DNA from: BM509 sp036396915
GTDB taxonomy: Bacteria; Desulfobacterota; Desulfuromonadia; Desulfuromonadales; Geopsychrobacteraceae
Reading direction: 5' to 3'
DNA: 23,513 nt
Assembly: GCA_036396915.1 (NCBI GenBank)
Contig: DASWJX010000301.1
Location: 1 to 23,513, forward strand
Each line of letters begins with the position of its first letter. Positions within the stretch are counted from its first letter, which is position 1. Under the pieces are notes generated by a model. The model did not search any database, was not told the origin of the DNA, and saw nothing but the letters and a program-made list of their open reading frames with translations. The position numbers and the translations under genes were made by a program. This document shows positions 14,787-22,155 of the stretch, in pieces.

Positions 14787-16622
14787 ATGAAATTCAGCAG
14801 AATGATACTGATCGGGATTATCCTGGCGTGCGCCATGCCGGCGTGGGGAGCAGGCGGCATGGCCATCGATCCACGCACCTGCCTTGAGTGTCACGAAGAC
14901 AGCGTGGATACCGGTGACTTTGTCAAATCGGTCCATGGTCGCAACGCCTGCACCAGCTGCCACACCGAGATCGTCGACCTCTATCGACATACGGCAGGCG
15001 AAATCGAGATCAAACCCGTCGACTGCAGCAGCTGCCACTTGCAGCAGGCCACGCAGCACAACAGCAGCGTCCATCTGCAAAACGACATCAACTGCACGGG
15101 TTGCCACACCGAGTATCATGCCATCGCGCACTGGGACGGCAACCGGAACCAGATCGTCGCAACCTGCCAGCAGTGTCATGATACCGAGGCCTACCAGGCC
15201 TCGGCTCATGGCAAGGCGGTCGCCGCGCGCAACACCGATGCCCCCGACTGCGGCGACTGCCACACGCTGCACGCGGTGGTCGCGCTCGGCGAACTGTCCC
15301 CGGCGGAGCTGAAACAGTTCAGCGCCGACAGCTGTATCGCCTGCCACGACAATGAAGAGCTCATGGCTGAAAACGGCGTCAGTACCCATGCGGTGGAAAC
15401 CTACCTCGAAAGCTATCACGGCAAGAACTACAGCCTCGGCTTCCCCGAGCAATCCGCCGTCTGTGCCGACTGCCACCGGGCGCACGGCGTTCTCCCCAAT
15501 GACCACGCGGATTCGAGCCTGTACGGCGACAACCTGATCGAAACCTGCGCGCAGTGCCACCCCAGAGCGACCGCACAATTCACCAAATTTTATGCGCACG
15601 CCGACCACGGCGACAGCGAAAAATACCCGCTGCTGTTCTGGACCTTTGTCGCCATGACCGGACTGCTGGCGGGAACCTTCACCGTATTCTGGATTCACAC
15701 CCTGCTGTGGATGTTCCGCGGTTTTGTCGAGAATCGCGAAAAAATGAAAGCCCTGGCCGAAGGACATATCCCGCACCAGGTCAGTGACGCCCACAAGCCC
15801 TACCGCCGCTTCCAGCGCCGCCACATTTTCCTGCATCTGACGGTCATCATCAGCTTTCTCGGGCTTTCCCTGACCGGTCTGCCGCTGAAATTCAGCGACC
15901 AGCATTGGGCCAGGGTGATGATGGACTTTTATGGCGGCGTTCACTATGCCGGCCTGATCCACCGCGGCTGCGCCATCCTGACCTTCTACTACTTCCTCGG
16001 CTCGATCATCCTCAGCTTCGATTTCCTGTTTCTGAGGAAGGACATCAAGGGCAATTGGCTGCAGCGGATGTTCGGTCCCGATTCGCTGATGCCGAACATC
16101 TGGGATATCGTTGACGTTTCGCGCATGATCCGCTGGTTCTTTTTCAGGGGCCCGAAACCGACCTTCGATCGCTGGACGTACTGGGAAAAGTTCGACTTTA
16201 TCGCCGTCTTCTGGGGGATGTTCGCCATTGGCGGCTCAGGCCTGATCCTCTGGTTCCCCGAGTTTTTCGGCCTGTTCCTGCCCGGCTGGTCCTTCAATAT
16301 CGCCACCATCGTCCATTCGGACGAAGGGCTGCTGGCCACCGGCTTCATCTTTACCGTCCACTTTTTCAACACGCACGGGCGGCCGGAGAAATTCCCCATG
16401 GACTTCGTTATTTTCAACGGGGAAATTTCCAAGGAGGAGTTCATCGAGGAGCGGGGCAGACAGTGGGATCGCTACCAAGAACTTGGCATCACCGAAGAGT
16501 TCGCCATGAAAAAAACCAGCGGCGTCCTTTACGACTTCTTCTTCAAAGGCTTCGGCTTTGTCGCCGTCTTTACCGGGCTGACCCTGGCGGCCCTGATGCT
16601 TTTCGCCTTCATCGGCGGCTAA
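14787..16622 (+). CDS. cbcL: CbcL-like fusion of nonahaem cytochrome c and b-type cytochrome
   Basis: A 611-residue inner-membrane protein. A signal peptide (about 1-22) is followed by nine CXXCH sites between residues 32 and 258 (CLECH, CTSCH, CSSCH, CTGCH, CQQCH, CGDCH, CIACH, CADCH, CAQCH). Then come about six membrane segments (282-310, 350-372, 393-418, 475-500, 515-540, 590-610), with histidines in the second, third and fifth that could bind two b haems, as in HydC/FdnI-type cytochromes. Nine c haems fused to a dihaem b domain is exactly the make-up of Geobacter CbcL, a menaquinol oxidoreductase used for low-potential Fe(III) or electrode respiration. GGGAGG lies 9 bases before ATG. The gene is flanked by a transposase-derived gene and a small membrane protein. 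Confidence 0.9.
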   Translation: MKFSRMILIGIILACAMPAWGAGGMAIDPRTCLECHEDSVDTGDFVKSVHGRNACTSCHTEIVDLYRHTAGEIEIKPVDCSSCHLQQATQHNSSVHLQNDINCTGCHTEYHAIAHWDGNRNQIVATCQQCHDTEAYQASAHGKAVAARNTDAPDCGDCHTLHAVVALGELSPAELKQFSADSCIACHDNEELMAENGVSTHAVETYLESYHGKNYSLGFPEQSAVCADCHRAHGVLPNDHADSSLYGDNLIETCAQCHPRATAQFTKFYAHADHGDSEKYPLLFWTFVAMTGLLAGTFTVFWIHTLLWMFRGFVENREKMKALAEGHIPHQVSDAHKPYRRFQRRHIFLHLTVIISFLGLSLTGLPLKFSDQHWARVMMDFYGGVHYAGLIHRGCAILTFYYFLGSIILSFDFLFLRKDIKGNWLQRMFGPDSLMPNIWDIVDVSRMIRWFFFRGPKPTFDRWTYWEKFDFIAVFWGMFAIGGSGLILWFPEFFGLFLPGWSFNIATIVHSDEGLLATGFIFTVHFFNTHGRPEKFPMDFVIFNGEISKEEFIEERGRQWDRYQELGITEEFAMKKTSGVLYDFFFKGFGFVAVFTGLTLAALMLFAFIGG

Positions 16623-16640
16623 TTTCAGCAGGACTGACGA

Positions 16641-16673
16641 AAGCGGGGATCGCTCAAAAAGCGATCCCCGCTT
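16641..16673 (+). other. Intra-operon stem-loop between cbcL and the 16697 gene
   Basis: A perfect 14-base-pair stem (16641-16654 with 16660-16673) around a 5-base loop CAAAA, 18 bases after the cbcL stop and ending 9 bases before the AGGGAG site of the next gene. There is no T-run, so it is more likely an RNA processing or stability element, or a partial terminator, than a full stop. Confidence 0.65.
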
Positions 16674-16696
16674 CAACACCAAAGGGAGCTCCGGAC

Positions 16697-16927
16697 ATGA
16701 CGCACAATACGGACATCAAACTTGGCATCACGGCTCTGGCAATCTATGTGCTCGGCGGATTGGCGACCTTCAGCGGCATCGCGCTGATGACATTCTGGAA
16801 GGGTCGGGATCTCTGGGGCTGGGGAGAAGGCCGTTCTGTCGGCGTTCTGTTGCTCTGTGTCGGCATCGGCCTTTCCCTCGCCGGCGTCCTGATGATGCGC
16901 ATCTTCCGCAATCGTGGCCTGGCCTGA
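16697..16927 (+). CDS. Small membrane protein, 76 aa, downstream of cbcL
   Basis: Not recognised. The 76-residue product has two membrane segments (about residues 10-30 and 46-67) separated by a charged loop with a Trp-rich patch (KGRDLWGWGEGRS) and ends in a basic tail. AGGGAG (16683-16688) precedes the ATG. It follows cbcL by 74 bases with a stem-loop between, so it is probably co-transcribed and may be a small partner of the CbcL-like protein. It converges on the TPR gene; the two stop codons are only 2 bases apart and no terminator separates them. Confidence 0.75.
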   Translation: MTHNTDIKLGITALAIYVLGGLATFSGIALMTFWKGRDLWGWGEGRSVGVLLLCVGIGLSLAGVLMMRIFRNRGLA

Positions 16928-16929
16928 GC

Positions 16930-17589
16930 CTAACTGCGCACGGCCCGCATAATCGCCGGCGTCAGTTTTTTTCTGAACCAGAGAATCAACCAGCCGAACG
17001 GGGTCTTGCGCAGGATCAGTTCGTCTTCGAGAATTTTCTTTTCCGCTTGCGCATGACGGTCGTCGGGGTCGCGGTCGAGGACCCTGTCGAAACAAACCAT
17101 GGCTTCGACGCTGCGGCCAAGCCGTGACAGGGCAACCCCCTTGTTGCGCAGGGCATGGGCATCGTTCGGTTCGATCCGCAGCGCCAGATCGAACCATTCC
17201 AGCGCCTCCTGATCCCGGTACAGCTTGCACAGACAGATACTTTTCTGGCTGACCGCAAGCAGGTCGCGCGGTTCAAGGTCAAGCGCATGGTCCAGATGGC
17301 TCAGGGCCTGCTTGACCCGCCCCAGGCGGGACAGCACAACCGCGTAGTTGGCCAGGATGAAAACCGCATCCGGGTGCAGCACGGCCGCCTTATGCTGCAA
17401 CGCGGCGCCCTCGTTCAGCTTTCCTTGCAGACAGAGGGCTTCACCTTCGAAAAACAGGGCAAACCCCTCGTCGCCTTTGCCGCGCGCCTCACCAGCGATC
17501 TCCAGGGCTCTTGCCACTGCAAGCGAAGCATCTTCCAGCGCATTCAACTCGTCCATCAGCTTGCGGTAAAGCGCGATTCGGGACTCCAT
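16930..17589 (-). CDS. Tetratricopeptide repeat protein
   Basis: A 219-residue protein made mainly of TPR-like helical repeats: segments such as ALQHKAAVLHPDAVFILANYAVVLSRLGRVKQAL, then ALDLEPRD and ALRIEPNDAHALRNKGVALSRLGR show the A/G-L-Y-hydrophobic pattern over about residues 55-190. The C-terminus is basic with aromatic residues (FGWLILWFRKKL) and might touch the membrane. There is no signal peptide. The start at 17589 is chosen because AGGAG lies 9 bases before it, while in-frame starts further upstream lack a ribosome site and run into the atpE terminator. TPR proteins scaffold protein interactions; no partner can be named here. Confidence 0.75.
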   Translation of the reverse strand: MESRIALYRKLMDELNALEDASLAVARALEIAGEARGKGDEGFALFFEGEALCLQGKLNEGAALQHKAAVLHPDAVFILANYAVVLSRLGRVKQALSHLDHALDLEPRDLLAVSQKSICLCKLYRDQEALEWFDLALRIEPNDAHALRNKGVALSRLGRSVEAMVCFDRVLDRDPDDRHAQAEKKILEDELILRKTPFGWLILWFRKKLTPAIMRAVRS

Positions 17590-17693
17590 CTGTTCATTCT
17601 CCTGTCGCATGACAATCCAAGGCACAGGTTCCTTGCCAGTTTCAGTGTAGGCAATATAGCCGCGGAAGCATAGCCGAAAGAGGCGCACCACGA

Positions 17694-17729
17694 AAAAGAG
17701 GGCGGATGCTGAAGCATCCGCCCTCTTTT
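17694..17729 (-). terminator. Rho-independent terminator of the atp cluster
   Basis: A perfect 17-base inverted repeat (17694-17710 with 17713-17729), 24 bases past the atpE stop on the minus strand; the stem ends in a T-run in that direction (A-run 17694-17697 on the plus strand). Confidence 0.88.
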
Positions 17730-17753
17730 CTACAACCAACAGCTTGCTCGTTG

Positions 17754-18020
17754 TTACTTGGCCAGCAGCTCGACCACCTGCCCGGTGAAGGGGTTGGCGA
17801 AGAGAATGATCATGGCAACGACGAAAACGTAGATGGCCAGGGACTCGATCATCGCCAGACCGATCATCATGGTGGTCAGGATTTTACCGGAAGCACCCGG
17901 ATTGCGGGCAACGCCCTCGACAGCGGCTTTGATAGCCAGACCCTGACCGAGACCGGTACCGAAAGAACCGATAGCCATGCCGAAACCGGCAGCGATCATA
18001 CACCATGCAAAAAATTCCAT
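17754..18020 (-). CDS. atpE: F0F1 ATP synthase subunit c
   Basis: An 88-residue hairpin of two membrane helices, the rotor-ring subunit that carries the coupling ion. Helix 1 has the Gly-rich motif GSFGTGLGQG, the loop is ARNPGA, and helix 2 has the essential carboxylate E59. Q26, E59, S60 and Y64 are at positions equivalent to the sodium ligands of Ilyobacter subunit c (Q32, E65, S66, Y70), but the Thr after the Ser is replaced by Leu (L61), so ion choice is unclear. AAGGAG lies 8 bases before ATG. It is the last gene of atpZ-atpI-atpB-atpE, followed by a strong terminator. Confidence 0.96.
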   Translation of the reverse strand: MEFFAWCMIAAGFGMAIGSFGTGLGQGLAIKAAVEGVARNPGASGKILTTMMIGLAMIESLAIYVFVVAMIILFANPFTGQVVELLAK

Positions 18021-18106
18021 GTTCCTACTCCTTCTTTCTCGGGTTTGTATTGTTCCTATATGCTATAGGACTGACCTTTCGCACAGACGAAAGGTAAATA
18101 GTTTTT

Positions 18107-18781
18107 TCAGTGCGCCTCTTCCAGAGCACCGGCAATATAGATCATGGCCAGCAGGGTGAAGACGAAGGTCTGGATAAAAGCGACCAGAACCCCCATCAGC
18201 ATCATCGGGATCGGCAGGAAAAACGGCACCAGGGCAAAGAAAATCATCAGCACGATCTCATGGCCGTACATGTTGCCGAAGAGACGCAAAGACAGCGAGA
18301 GCGGGCGGGCCAGGTGACCGATGATTTCGATGATGAAGACCAGCGGCGCCAGCCAGAGGATCGGGCCCATGAAATGCTTGAGATAGGCAAAACCGTGCTT
18401 TTTGAAGCCGATCACATGGGTCATGGCGAAAACCGTCAGCGCCAGTGCCGCGTTGGTGTTCAGGTTTGCTGTCGGCGGATAGAAGCCGGGGATCAGCGCG
18501 ATCAGGTTGGAGACCAGAATGAACAGGGCAAACGTCGCAATCAGCGGGAAGTACGCCTTGCCTTCGTCGCCCATGGTGTCCTCGATCAGCTTTTCGACAC
18601 CCGCAACCACCGTCTCCATGAAGTTCTGGATACCGGAGGGCACCAGCGTGACGCTGCGGGACGCCAGAAAAGCCAGAACCACCAGAATTCCCATCACCAG
18701 CCAGGTATAGGTGACGTGGGTTCCCAGATGCATATGCAGCTGCTGTTCCAGCCACTCAAGGATTAGAAAAGGATGGACCAT
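18107..18781 (-). CDS. atpB: F0F1 ATP synthase subunit a
   Basis: A 224-residue membrane protein with about six helices, forming the ion half-channels next to the c-ring. The essential arginine is seen as R166 in LSLSLRLFGNMYGHE, the hallmark of the family, and the N-terminal PFLILEWLEQQLHMHLGTHVTYTW region is also typical. A GAGGAG site lies 9 bases before ATG, overlapping the end of the atpI gene region. It is 86 bases upstream of atpE. No b, delta, alpha, gamma, beta or epsilon genes follow, so the rest of the synthase must be elsewhere, as is usual in Geobacter-type genomes. Confidence 0.97.
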   Translation of the reverse strand: MVHPFLILEWLEQQLHMHLGTHVTYTWLVMGILVVLAFLASRSVTLVPSGIQNFMETVVAGVEKLIEDTMGDEGKAYFPLIATFALFILVSNLIALIPGFYPPTANLNTNAALALTVFAMTHVIGFKKHGFAYLKHFMGPILWLAPLVFIIEIIGHLARPLSLSLRLFGNMYGHEIVLMIFFALVPFFLPIPMMLMGVLVAFIQTFVFTLLAMIYIAGALEEAH

Positions 18782-18797
18782 TTGTTACATCTCCTCG

Positions 18798-19163
18798 TCA
18801 GATCATCCGTCGCCAGGCTGTCCATATAACATTGATGACAACCACCGACAGGCCCACTGAAAGCGCCAGAGGGTTTACGCCCCCCTTGGCAATCAACAGA
18901 AATATGGCAGTTCCAAGTGCTGCCAGTCGCACGATATAGGTGACTTGAAAGCCTCTGGCGGCCCGCCGGTCCGGCTGCGCCAAAGTTTTGACCAGTGACC
19001 GGTACAGCCAGCCGTAGCCGATAACGGCCAGCAGCCCGCCGGCGATCACGCCCTGGGTCACGGCAAGCGATCGCCACGCCAGACTGAGCAGGGTCAGGCC
19101 GCCAAGAATGTACCAGTTGCGCCGGGCCAGGGCCGCAAGCAGCCGGTCATCCTGGTCGGTCAT
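18798..19163 (-). CDS. atpI: ATP synthase subunit I family protein
   Basis: A 121-residue protein with four hydrophobic segments and short polar loops, fitting the AtpI family (PF03899), which helps assemble the c-ring in some bacteria and lies just upstream of atpB in many operons. The start at 19163 (MTDQDDRLL) overlaps the end of the atpZ-like gene by 17 bases; a longer frame from 19214 is less likely because it would overlap far more and lacks a ribosome site. The stop is 16 bases from the atpB start. Confidence 0.72.
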   Translation of the reverse strand: MTDQDDRLLAALARRNWYILGGLTLLSLAWRSLAVTQGVIAGGLLAVIGYGWLYRSLVKTLAQPDRRAARGFQVTYIVRLAALGTAIFLLIAKGGVNPLALSVGLSVVVINVIWTAWRRMI

Positions 19164-19419
19164 CTTCTTTATCCGCCTCTTCCCGATTATCGCTCTCCTG
19201 TCGGCGCAGTTCACGAGCGGTCAGGATAAATATATTACGAAACCCGGAGACGATCCCGAGCAGCAGAAAACTAAGGGTCAACCACGGACCGGTCCCCAGC
19301 CACTTGTCGAGATAGTAGCCCATGGCCAGCCCGATGAAGGTGGCCGCCACCATGGAAATCCCGACACTCGACAGAAAACCGAGAGTTCTGAATAATTGTT
19401 TTTTATCTTCTGGCATCAC
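19147..19419 (-). CDS. atpZ: AtpZ/AtpI-type F0F1-ATPase accessory protein
   Basis: A 90-residue protein with two membrane helices (about residues 10-32 and 42-62) and a conserved-looking centre GLAMGYYLDKWLGTGPWLTL, the pattern of AtpZ-family proteins, which are proposed to form a small Mg2+/Ca2+ channel with AtpI or to aid assembly. It is the first gene of the atp cluster; its 3' end overlaps the next gene, indicating coupled translation. The charged tail (Asp/Glu/Arg-rich) follows the second helix. Confidence 0.75.
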   Translation of the reverse strand: MMPEDKKQLFRTLGFLSSVGISMVAATFIGLAMGYYLDKWLGTGPWLTLSFLLLGIVSGFRNIFILTARELRRQESDNREEADKEDDRPG

Positions 19420-19459
19420 AAAGTGTATACAGCATACAACCTGCCGTAAAAGCGGACCT

Positions 19460-19488
19460 TAAATAGCATGGCACCCCGATGAAGTCAA
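19460..19488 (-). promoter_or_regulatory. Candidate sigma-70 promoter of the atp cluster
   Basis: Read on the minus strand, TTGACT (19488-19483) is followed after exactly 17 bases by TATTTA (19465-19460). The -35 box is a 5/6 match and the -10 box is weak. It lies about 40 bases before the atpZ start. Confidence 0.45.
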
Positions 19489-19623
19489 CCGAATTGTCCC
19501 TTTGCCGCAGGGCCTCCTCCCTCACTCTCTTCCCCGCCCGCCACAGACCCCGACGACAACGGCGACCTGATCAGAAACCGGAAAGATTTTCAGAACTTTC
19601 CTTCCCCCGCCTGCCGAATTCTA

Positions 19624-19629
19624 TATAAT
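19624..19629 (+). promoter_or_regulatory. Possible -10 box for the fadN-fadA unit
   Basis: A perfect TATAAT in an AT-rich patch, 79 bases before the dehydrogenase start. The -35 position has no clear match, so activator dependence or chance is possible. Confidence 0.3.
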
Positions 19630-19707
19630 ATACTTACATCCGCGCCAACAAATCCAGAACTATACCGGGCATCCGTCGATTCCCGGAAACAATGATGGAG
19701 GAACAGT

Positions 19708-22095
19708 ATGAGGCAGATTAACCGCGTAGCGGTTCTCGGCGCCGGAGTCATGGGCGCGACCATTGCCGCACACCTGGCCAATGCAGGACTTGAGGTCCTG
19801 CTGCTCGACATGGTGCCGCGCGAACCGACCGAAGCCGAACGGTCCCGCGGGCTGACCCTGGAAAGCCCGCCGGTTCGCAACCGTCTGGCCGCCGCCGCGG
19901 TGCAGGGACTGGCGGGGATGAAACCGGCCCCCCTGTACCTGCCGGACTACGCGGCCCAGATCAGAATCGGCAATTTCGACGACGATCTGCCGCGCCTCAA
20001 GGACTGCGACTGGGTGATTGAAGCGGTCATCGAACAGCTGCCGATCAAACAAGCGTTGTTCGCCAGACTGATTCCGCATCTGGCCTCCGGAACACTCCTC
20101 TCCACCAACACCAGCGGGCTCTCCGTCAACGACATGGCCGAAACGCTGCCGCCTGAACTGCAGCGAAACTTTCTCGCCACGCACTTCTTCAATCCGCCGC
20201 GCTATATGCGGCTGCTGGAAATTGTCCCCTGCCGGAACAGCGACCCGGCCATCGTGACCGGGATGGCCGAATTCATCGGCCGGCGGCTCGGCAAGGGGAT
20301 CGTTTATGCCAAGGATACGCCCAACTTCATCGCCAACCGCATCGGTGTCTATGCCATCTACAAGGGTATCGAGCACATGCTGGCGATGGATCTGACCGTT
20401 GAAGAGGTCGACAGCGTCTCCGGTCCGGCCACCGCCCGGCCGAAAAGCGCCGTCTTTCGCACCGCCGACCTGGTCGGCCTCGACACCCTGGCCCAGGTCG
20501 GCGATAACTCCCATGCGTTGCTTGCCGACGATGAGCAACGGGAGGTGTTCAAGCGTCCCGCTTTCCTGCAACAGATGATCGACAACGGACTGCTCGGCAA
20601 CAAGAGCGGACAGGGTTTTTACAAAAAGGAAAAGACCGACGGCAAGCGGCGGATTTTCTTCTACGACTACCACAGCGGGACGTACCGGCCGTCGCTGAAA
20701 CCGGCATTTTCCTCGGTGCTGGCCGCCAGGCAGATCGACGATCCCGGCCGGCGGATGACCACGATCCTCGCCGGCAGCGACAAGGGGGCCGATTTTGCCT
20801 GGCGCAGTTTGCGCGACACCCTGATCTACGCAGTGAACCGGATCCCGGAGATCGCCGACGACGTGGTCAATGTCGACAACGCCATGAAATGGGGGTTCAA
20901 CTGGGAGATCGGGCCCTTTGAAATGCTCGACGCCATCGGCGTCGCCGACTTCGTCAAACGGGCCGAACAGGACGGCGTCGAGGTTCCGGAGATCCTGAAA
21001 AGCGTTGATGCGTTCTACCGCTTCACCGCCGCCGGCGCAAAAGAGTATTTCGACCTGCCAAGCAGGGCGTACCGACCGCTGCCGGTCAAGCCGGGACAGA
21101 TCAGCCTGGAAATCCTCAAACGCTCCGGCGGTGTGGTGGAAAAAAACAGCGACAGTTCGCTGCTCGACCTGGGGGACGGGGTTTTCGGCCTGGAGTTCCA
21201 TTCCAAAATGAACACCATCGGCGGCGGCATCCTGGCCATGACGCAAAAGGCGATTGCCCGCGCCGAGCAGGAGGGGCTCGGCCTGGTCATCGGCAATCAG
21301 GGCAGCAACTTCTCGGTCGGCGCCAACCTGATGCTGATGGCGACGGCCCTGGCCGAAGGGGCCTATGAGGATATCGACAGGATGGTGCGCGCCTTCCAGA
21401 ACGCGACCATGGCCGTCAAATACTCAAAGGTGCCGGTGGTGGTCGCCCCCTTTGGCATGACCCTCGGCGGCGGCTGCGAGTACGCCCTGCACGCCGATGC
21501 CATCACCGCTTACGCGGAAACCTATATGGGGATGGTCGAAATCGGGGTCGGTCTGCTGCCGGCCGGCGGCGGCACCAAGGAGATGTGCCTGCGGGCGGTG
21601 GAACTGGCCCGCCAGTACGACACCGACGTCACCCCCTTCATCTTCAAACATTTCAAACAGATCGCCATGGCCGCCGTCTCCACGGGAGCCGCGGAACTGC
21701 GCGGCATGAACTACCTGCGCGCGGGGGACAGCATCAGCATGGACAGCGACCGGCTGATCGCCGACGCCAAACAAAACGTGCTGGCCCTGGCCGTCAACTA
21801 TCGTCCGCCGCAGCCGGCGGAAAACCTGCCGGCGCCGGGGCGCAGCATCGCCGCCAGCATCAGAACCCAGCTGTGGAACCTGCAGCAGGGCGGTTTTGTC
21901 ACGCCGTACGAAGCGGAGATCGGCGGCATCATCGCCCACGTCATCAGCGGCGGCGACGTTCCGGCGGGAACCGCGATTTCCGAACAGTACCTGCTGGAGC
22001 TTGAGCGGGAAGCCTTCCTCAAGCTGTGCGGCAAGCCCAAGACCGGCGAACGGATCCAGCAGATGCTGAAAACCGGCAAACCGTTGCGGAATTAG
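19708..22095 (+). CDS. fadN: FadN-type 3-hydroxyacyl-CoA dehydrogenase / enoyl-CoA hydratase
   Basis: A 795-residue two-step beta-oxidation enzyme. The N-terminal half is a 3-hydroxyacyl-CoA dehydrogenase: NAD site GAGVMG (about residues 11-16) and catalytic pair H159 (ATHFFNPP) and E171 (LLEIVP), 12 apart as in known enzymes. The C-terminal third is an enoyl-CoA hydratase with oxyanion and catalytic regions FSVGANL, GGGCE (E591) and EIGVGLLPAGGG (E611), the two glutamates 20 apart as expected. Dehydrogenase-first order matches FadN rather than hydratase-first FadB. GGAGG precedes the ATG. A thiolase follows 60 bases later, so together they complete a fatty-acyl-CoA degradation cycle, with the acyl-CoA dehydrogenase expected elsewhere or downstream. 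Confidence 0.93.
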   Translation: MRQINRVAVLGAGVMGATIAAHLANAGLEVLLLDMVPREPTEAERSRGLTLESPPVRNRLAAAAVQGLAGMKPAPLYLPDYAAQIRIGNFDDDLPRLKDCDWVIEAVIEQLPIKQALFARLIPHLASGTLLSTNTSGLSVNDMAETLPPELQRNFLATHFFNPPRYMRLLEIVPCRNSDPAIVTGMAEFIGRRLGKGIVYAKDTPNFIANRIGVYAIYKGIEHMLAMDLTVEEVDSVSGPATARPKSAVFRTADLVGLDTLAQVGDNSHALLADDEQREVFKRPAFLQQMIDNGLLGNKSGQGFYKKEKTDGKRRIFFYDYHSGTYRPSLKPAFSSVLAARQIDDPGRRMTTILAGSDKGADFAWRSLRDTLIYAVNRIPEIADDVVNVDNAMKWGFNWEIGPFEMLDAIGVADFVKRAEQDGVEVPEILKSVDAFYRFTAAGAKEYFDLPSRAYRPLPVKPGQISLEILKRSGGVVEKNSDSSLLDLGDGVFGLEFHSKMNTIGGGILAMTQKAIARAEQEGLGLVIGNQGSNFSVGANLMLMATALAEGAYEDIDRMVRAFQNATMAVKYSKVPVVVAPFGMTLGGGCEYALHADAITAYAETYMGMVEIGVGLLPAGGGTKEMCLRAVELARQYDTDVTPFIFKHFKQIAMAAVSTGAAELRGMNYLRAGDSISMDSDRLIADAKQNVLALAVNYRPPQPAENLPAPGRSIAASIRTQLWNLQQGGFVTPYEAEIGGIIAHVISGGDVPAGTAISEQYLLELEREAFLKLCGKPKTGERIQQMLKTGKPLRN

Positions 22096-22155
22096 CCGGG
22101 GATTGAACTACGGCGGCGCCCCGCTGACAAAGCCTGCAGAACACGGAGGAACAAA

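Noticed and set aside
17754..18020. Firm call of a sodium-driven ATP synthase
   Set aside because: Leu replaces the Thr after the Ser of the sodium signature, so ion choice cannot be decided from sequence.
19660..21246. Long open frame on the minus strand opposite the FadN-type gene
   Set aside because: High-GC shadow frame: low-complexity composition, no ribosome site, and it overlaps a clearly identified enzyme.
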